Shown here: positions 59,001 to 64,000 of the stretch, piece by piece | Layout of the letters: every line of letters begins with the position of its first letter | How positions within the stretch are numbered: position 1 is the stretch's first letter | Position numbers and translations under genes: made by a program | Assembly: GCA_002197995.1 (NCBI GenBank) | Contig: NGZR01000002.1 | Span: 8,246,001 to 8,310,000 of the forward strand | Length of the DNA: 64,000 bases | From: Gaeumannomyces sp. JS-464 | Lineage: Eukaryota > Ascomycota > Sordariomycetes > Magnaporthales > Magnaporthaceae | Direction: 5' to 3' | The notes under the pieces: model-generated | The model's database searches: none | The model's input: only the letters and a program-made list of their open reading frames with translations | What the model was told of the DNA's origin: nothing

Positions 59001-59544
59001 GCCGAAAGGAAGGCAATGCCGGCGTCGATAAATCGGGCTAACGTGGCGCAAATTAGGGCCGTTTGTTATTATTTGCGGTTATAGCTCGCAATAATTTCCT
59101 CCGCGGCCGCCGCGGCCGACCCGACAGGTGGGCGCGTACGCCGGCGTTAAAGGAGGGGGGGAGGGGCACCTGTGCCGGTGCTGCCGTCGTGGGAGCCTTC
59201 CTGGCTTTGATCGGGCCCTATTGGGTGTTGCTAATTCCGCAACGAGGACGGCGTGGTTAGGTGCGCTGTCGCGCGGGGGGCCCGGGTGGCAGCGACGCGT
59301 TCCTCCGGGCCGTAGGGCCGACGAGGAGGGCGCGCGCCACCCTATTGGCCGAAGGGGGGGCTATTGGCAACGGCATGTTGCCGTTGCCAGCGCCGTTAGC
59401 AGGCGTGGTTAATGGTGTTGGGTCGCTAATTGGCGGGTGTTAAGGATTTGTATGCAATTTGGCAGTATGCACTAATAGCGCAATGCCAAAAATTGGGGAA
59501 TTCGAAGAAGGTGTTGGCCGGGCCCGACCCGGGGAAGGAGGGTA

Positions 59545-59719
59545 TGTTATAGGTTAAGGCTATGGCTTTACCCTGTGGCTAAGGCTGTGCTTTGCGATTT
59601 GTATATAGCTTTTTGCAAGCCTCGAAAATCCTGTTAGCTAAATCCTTTCCTTCGGTAGTTGGTTTATTAACTTTCTTTGTGCTTTATTAACGACCCCCTT
59701 TTAGGGCTACACTATTACA
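59545..59719 (+). repeat. 3' LTR of the gag-only element
   Basis: 175 bp, TGTTATAGGTTAAGGC...CACTATTACA, followed by CTATT. Preceded by a purine tract at 59531-59542. Confidence 0.9.
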
Positions 59720-59724
59720 CTATT

Positions 59725-62646
59725 TGTTACCGGAAAAACGGTTGCGAAAAGAAAAAGCTAAAACGAACGTGGTAAAAATATAAATGGTTACGTTCGCCCG
59801 ATATTATAAATCGATCGCAATTACGAAAAAAAAACCCGCAACGCGAGCCGCGATTTTTACGGCTTTTATATTCGACGTTAAAAAAGCATTGGAAAAAAAG
59901 GTTTTTAAAACGAAAGTTTAATTTTAAAAGCTTATTTCGCGAGAATTTTACGATTTATTCCCGTTATTTATAAACCAAAAAGTAAATAAGCTAAACTCGT
60001 ATAAACCGGGTGTAAATTATAAAGTAAAAATTAAAAAAAACGTTAACGAAATCGAGCTTTTTTTATTTAAAAACCTTTATATAACATATTGCGAAAAAAA
60101 CTTTTGGTATTAAAAATAACGTTTCGAAACTTATTCGATAAAAAATTTATCCGGGTTAGCAATTTCTTTATTAAATTTTTTATTTTGTTCGTGCGAAAAC
60201 CGGGCGGAAAATTGCGGTTTTATTGCGATTACTAAAGTTTAAATGCCATTTTATAATTTAACCGGTACTTTTTCCCGCTTATTTTTAATACCTTCCGCAA
60301 TTTGGCCGGCGCCCGCTGGTTAACCAAAGTAAATATAATATAAACCTTTTAAAAAATCCGGGTTAAAAAAGGCCACAAATATATAACCGCTTTTCGCACC
60401 CGATACGGCTTATTCGAATAAACCGCTACCTTTTTCGGCTTTTTAAAAGCTTTAACCACCTTTTAAAAATATATTAATACCATTTTAAAAAAACTTTTTA
60501 AACGAGTTTTACTCGATATATTTAAACAATATCGTAATATATACGCAAAACTCGCGGTTAAACCACTTTTATAAAATGCGGAAAATATTTAAACGTTTTT
60601 AAAATTATAATTTATATTTTAACCCCGATAAATTACAATTCGCGATAAAAAAGATTAAATATTTAAAATTTATTATAAAAACCGGCGTAAAAGTAAACCC
60701 CGATTTCGAAAAAATGGAAACCGTTTAACGTTAAAAGCCTTTTTATACGACGAAAAAAGTTCGCAATTTTTTAAAATTTTTAAACTTTTATTAAGTTTTT
60801 ATTCCCGGTTTTTTAAAAGCAACCGTATTATTAACGGAGTTAATAAAAAAAATGCCTTTTTATTAAACGGAAAAATATTAATTCGCTTTTAAAAGCTTAA
60901 AATATTTGTTTTTATCCGCTAATATGTTTACGGAATAGGATTTAAACGCGTTTACATTTTTAAAAACGAATTATAACGGGTTTGTTTTAAAAAGTACGTT
61001 AATGCAAAAAAAAACGGGGAAAAACGCCTGGTAAAATTCCATTTTTGTAAATTAAAACCCGCAAAACGCAATTATCCCGTTTATAATAAAAAATGTTAGT
61101 TATTATTAATAATTTAAAACATTAAAACGCGGAGTTTCGCAATTGTAATAATTTTACTATTTTTACGAATTATAAAAACCTAAAGTATTTTATAAAATTT
61201 TAGCGCTTATTGGAACGGCAAACGCGTTAAACAAAAGTATTAGCTAAATATAATTTTAAATTATAATACCGTTTAAGCAAAAAAAGCGTAATAGCAAACG
61301 TTTTATTACGAAGAAAATAAAACCGTTTAAAAGGGGACGAGAAATACAAAGCCAAAAAATGCAACTATTACCCGAAAACTCCTTTATTTAAATACGAGCG
61401 ATCCAAATTTTTAATAACGGTTTCGCGATTAAAAAAAAAGGAAACCCTAACGAAATTTCGAACGACGTTTAATAGTTAAAAAACCCGGATTTACGCGAGC
61501 TATTTAAAAGCATAGTAAAGCAAAACAATATATACAAATTTATATACCGTTTTATAAAACGCGATAAATGTTTTTTAAATTTAATTTTAAATTTAAAAGT
61601 GTAAAAAGCAAAATGCCGTATTAATAACGAAAATAAGCTAAAATTTAAAAATAAGCTTTAAATGCTAAAAGCTTTTTTTATTATAAAAGCAATAATAACG
61701 GCGGCGGGAATAAAAAACGATTTACGAAATAAGCTTCGAAACGTGCTAATTTAAAAAATACACGACGTTTTTATTATAAACCATCCGGGTCAAAACGGTA
61801 TTACGCACGTCGTAACGAAGGATTTTTATTAGCCTTTAATATACCGTAATATTAAACGCTTTGTCCGCAATTATAACGTTTATAACCGTAACAAAATTTG
61901 GAAAAATTTAAAATAAAGCCTTTTATAATTTTTGCCTATCTTTAACCGATTTTACAACATTTGCAAATGGATTTTATAATAAACCTTTTTTTAATAAACG
62001 AAAATACCGTTTTATAAATAATTACTAATAGGTTATTAAAAAAGGTTATTTTAAAAACGATACCGTTTATGCGAATTGAAAAGTACGTAAACCGGTTTAT
62101 AATTTGCTTTATTCGTTTTTACAATTAGCCCGTTTTAATTATTTCGGATAAAAAAACGAATTAAATTAATAATTTTTAGCAGCATTTTTATTAGCGTTTA
62201 AAAATTAAACAGCTTTTAAATATAATTTACCATTTTTAAACAAACGGCGGTACGAAACGCGTAAATTAAAAAATGCAAACCGCGTTAAAAACTTACATTA
62301 ATTATTAGTAATCGAATTAAAATTAATAGTTTTTCGTAATTTAGCTCGCGTTTAACTCCCGCTTTTACGCAATTATCGGCACGTTCCCGTTTTTTGCCAA
62401 TTATAAATATAAACTTTTATTTATTTTAATTAATAAAAAAAGCATTTTTAAGCTTAAAAAAAGCGTATTAATAACGAAAACCGAAAAATATGTAAAAAAA
62501 ATTGGCTTAAATTATAAATATATGCTAAACAGCTATAATTGCGGTAACTTAATAAATTGAAAAAATGCGAATTAAAAAAAGCGGCCGGCGAAATAATATA
62601 AGCTAAAAAATAAAATATTATCACGATTGCCGTTAGGAAAAAAGGC
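59725..62646 (+). pseudogene. Gypsy pol remnant (right half)
   Basis: RT near 60,190-60,560: FVRKPGGKLRFYCDY, FNTFRNLAGARWLTKVNII, YITAFRTRYGLFE; the catalytic box at 60519-60530 reads YLNN where YLDD is expected. Integrase traces near 61,960-62,170: MDFIINLFLINENTVL and IISDKKTN. Heavy RIP-type damage. It continues the element begun at about 49,500. Confidence 0.7.
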
Positions 62647-62839
62647 TGTTGCAATATACCTTAAACTTAAAGCTATTTAAAGCTAAAAAATAGGAAAGAA
62701 AAAGTGGTGCGGAGCACCGGGATTAATTGGCAAGGTTTTCCGTGCGGCCAATTAGTGCACGGGCCAATGGCCACCACGTGACCCCCGTGCTTTGGCCTTA
62801 ATAGGGTGGAAGCCCGCGAAAGCCCGCCACGCTATAACA
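62647..62839 (-). repeat. 193 bp LTR
   Basis: On the minus strand it starts TGTTATAGCGTGGCGGGC right after a purine tract (AAGGGAGGGGGTAG) and ends TATTGCAACA. Little RIP damage. Confidence 0.75.
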
Positions 62840-62989
62840 CTACCCCCTCCCTTAACAAAAGCGTCGGCAATACATTAGTTCCCGCATTATGGTTTCTTGC
62901 TTCGGCGTTGCCGGAAGGCGTACTTTAAAGCTTCCTAGCCTTCCGCCGGTCGGTTATCGTTTTTATAGGCCGGGTTTTCCGTCCCGGCT

Positions 62990-63647
62990 TTATATGCTGC
63001 TTCCCATTGCTCCAGCCGCGCCGGGGGCTTAGCTGTTAAAAGTAAGCCTTGTAATACTTTTTAAAACCTTAAGCGCTTTTTTAAAGTTTTTAGCCGGGTA
63101 TTAGGCCGGGTCGGGTCCCATTCTTTCCATTCGATTTGGTACTATAGTTTGCCGTAGTAAACCCGTAACGATTTTATATGGTTTACCACCTATTCCTCTT
63201 TTCCCTTTTCGTCCACGTATTCGGCTGCCGGTTTTGGTAGCTTTTGCCCTTTTATCGGGTTGTTGCTATACTTGCGCAAGCGGTTTGCATAATATACCGT
63301 CGATCTTTTCCAACCTTTTAGCATTTCGAGCTTATAAAAATGCCTCTTTTTAGCTTTAATTAAAAAGTGTTTTTTTGTTATAAGAAAGTTTAACTTATCG
63401 GTAAGGCGATCCGTAAAGCTAGTTTTACGAAGGATAAACACTCGGTCGCTAATACGAAATCCGGCTTTTTTCGGTGCTTATTAGCTTGTTGCGTTATACG
63501 GTTTAGCTTTTTTGCAAAGTGTTTTTGGCCGTTTCGGCGTACTTTTGCAATCGATTTATAAGCGCTTAAGCCTTTGCGCGGGTAATCCGTTCCGCGGCCG
63601 CTATACCACCGAACTCCTTCGTGCGACGCTTTTAATCGAAATGGCAT
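62990..63647 (-). pseudogene. Integrase C-terminus and chromodomain
   Basis: Minus strand: MPFRLKASHEGVRWYSGRGT, RITQQANKHRKKPDFVL, RTDRLTDKL-like (TDRLTDKLNFLITKKHFLI), then KGWKRSTVYYANRLRKYSNN and PKPAAEYVDEKGKEE, followed by VNHIKSLRVYYGKL and YQIEWKEWDP (chromodomain-like) and PARLEQWEAAYKAG. This is a standard chromovirus integrase tail. One frame change near 63,440 and some TAG codons. Confidence 0.68.
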
Positions 63648-64000
63648 AGTGGGAGGGAGCTAATTATCACCTCGTATAAGGATATGCCACTAGCGCTTTA
63701 TAAAGGAGCGAGGCTTGCATTTAGTTTAAAACCGGATCGCTTTATCCCAATCGTTTTGGAAATAATTAACGAACATTCGTAATCGCTAATTTAGGTAAAC
63801 GTTTATAATTTCCGCTTAGCCGGCCGATTGTAAATGTTAAACTGGAAAGTTTCTAATTTATGCTTAGGATGGCCGCCAGCTTATCGGTAAAGGCTAATAC
63901 GAATTAAAAGCTTCGGTTTAATCCCACGGTAATTAAAAGTCCCCAAATCCGCTATAATCCCTCGTAAAACATTATGGCTGCGTTTTTAACCGTGGCCGTT
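63648..64000 (-). other. Further integrase/pol sequence of the same element
   Basis: A+T-rich continuation of the minus-strand gypsy element to the window edge; individual motifs not resolved. Confidence 0.4.

Larger units (their letters stand above)
53314..59513 (-). mobile_element. Tad-like non-LTR retrotransposon (LINE), near full length
   Basis: About 6.2 kb, bounded by a perfect 14 bp duplication TTGGCCGGGCCCGA (53300-53313 and 59514-59527). The minus-strand 3' end has a (TCAC)n tail (53314-53332) instead of poly-A. Two coding regions run on the minus strand: ORF1 with zinc knuckles and ORF2 with endonuclease, RT and RNase H. RIP-type stops are present but much base composition is preserved. 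Confidence 0.88.
51847..59719 (+). mobile_element. Short gag-only LTR retrotransposon, split by a LINE
   Basis: Two 175 bp LTRs (51847-52021 and 59545-59719) flanked by exact CTATT duplications (51842-51846 and 59720-59724). The LINE at 53314-59513 with its extra 14 bp accounts for most of the length; without them the element is only about 1.66 kb. The interior holds one gag-like frame with a zinc knuckle, no pol, and a purine tract (GGGGAAGGAGGG) before the 3' LTR. This is the layout of non-autonomous, gag-only LTR elements, which must borrow pol in trans. It is little affected by RIP. Confidence 0.85.
49500..62646 (+). mobile_element. RIP-degraded Ty3/gypsy element split by nested insertions
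   Basis: Two A+T-rich halves (about 49,500-51,846 and 59,720-62,646) belong to one + strand gypsy element: gag and protease on the left, RT to integrase on the right. Its interior is interrupted at CTATT by the LTR element 51,847-59,719. The right end is cut by another gypsy element at 62,647. Its own LTRs could not be delimited; a 5' leader probably lies in 49,500-49,750. Confidence 0.75.
62647..64000 (-). mobile_element. 3' end of a further Ty3/gypsy chromovirus, extends off the window
   Basis: Minus-strand element. Its 3' LTR is 62647-62839 and its integrase end and chromodomain lie to the right. The 5' part is beyond base 64,000, so the target duplication cannot be checked (left flank AAGGC). 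Confidence 0.75.

Overview
The window is nuclear DNA of a filamentous ascomycete, most likely a Sordariomycete. The evidence is short spliceosomal introns (92 nt at 4159-4250 and a probable 71 nt at 44744-44814), a fungal Sac3, Fot1/pogo and Tad-like transposons, and long A+T-rich blocks whose transposon frames are full of CAG/CAA-to-TAG/TAA changes and catalytic Asp-to-Asn changes. That pattern is the signature of repeat-induced point mutation (RIP). I cannot name the species.

Layout. (1) 1-14,150 is a G+C-balanced host segment: a secreted GH43-type glycosidase (+), a cysteine-rich single-pass membrane protein with one intron (+), the TREX-2 mRNA-export scaffold SAC3 (-), and a small charged coiled-coil protein (-). 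(2) 14,150-42,880 is an A+T-rich, RIP-degraded transposon block. It holds chromodomain Ty3/gypsy family A (one complete 7.46 kb copy at 34,177-41,631 with 447 bp LTRs and a CTTGC target duplication, plus fragments), family B (8.0 kb, 180 bp LTRs, 16,851-24,868), two Fot1/pogo elements and another gypsy relic. (3) 42,880-48,215 is a G+C-rich island inside the repeats. It carries a 3' LTR, a decayed integral-membrane protein gene, a secreted repeat protein with Kex2-type KR sites (46,179-47,006) and a broken small gene. (4) 48,215-64,000 is a nested stack: a family A-like fragment, then a RIP-degraded Ty3/gypsy element (about 49.5-62.6 kb) split by a gag-only LTR element (51,847-59,719, CTATT duplication), itself split by a Tad-like LINE (53,314-59,513, 14 bp duplication). 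Another gypsy element enters at 62,647 and runs off the right edge.

How it fits together. This looks like a two-compartment fungal genome: housekeeping genes beside a RIP-silenced repeat block, with a candidate secreted-peptide gene stranded in an island. The most unusual observations are the Kex2-repeat protein, an antisense accessory ORF with tRNA-like sequences in the 3' region of family A (two copies), an antisense low-complexity ORF in family B, and the short gag-only LTR element. Several G+C-rich genes, including SAC3, show single-base frame changes. These may be base-level assembly errors or real lesions and should be kept in mind when using the coding coordinates.
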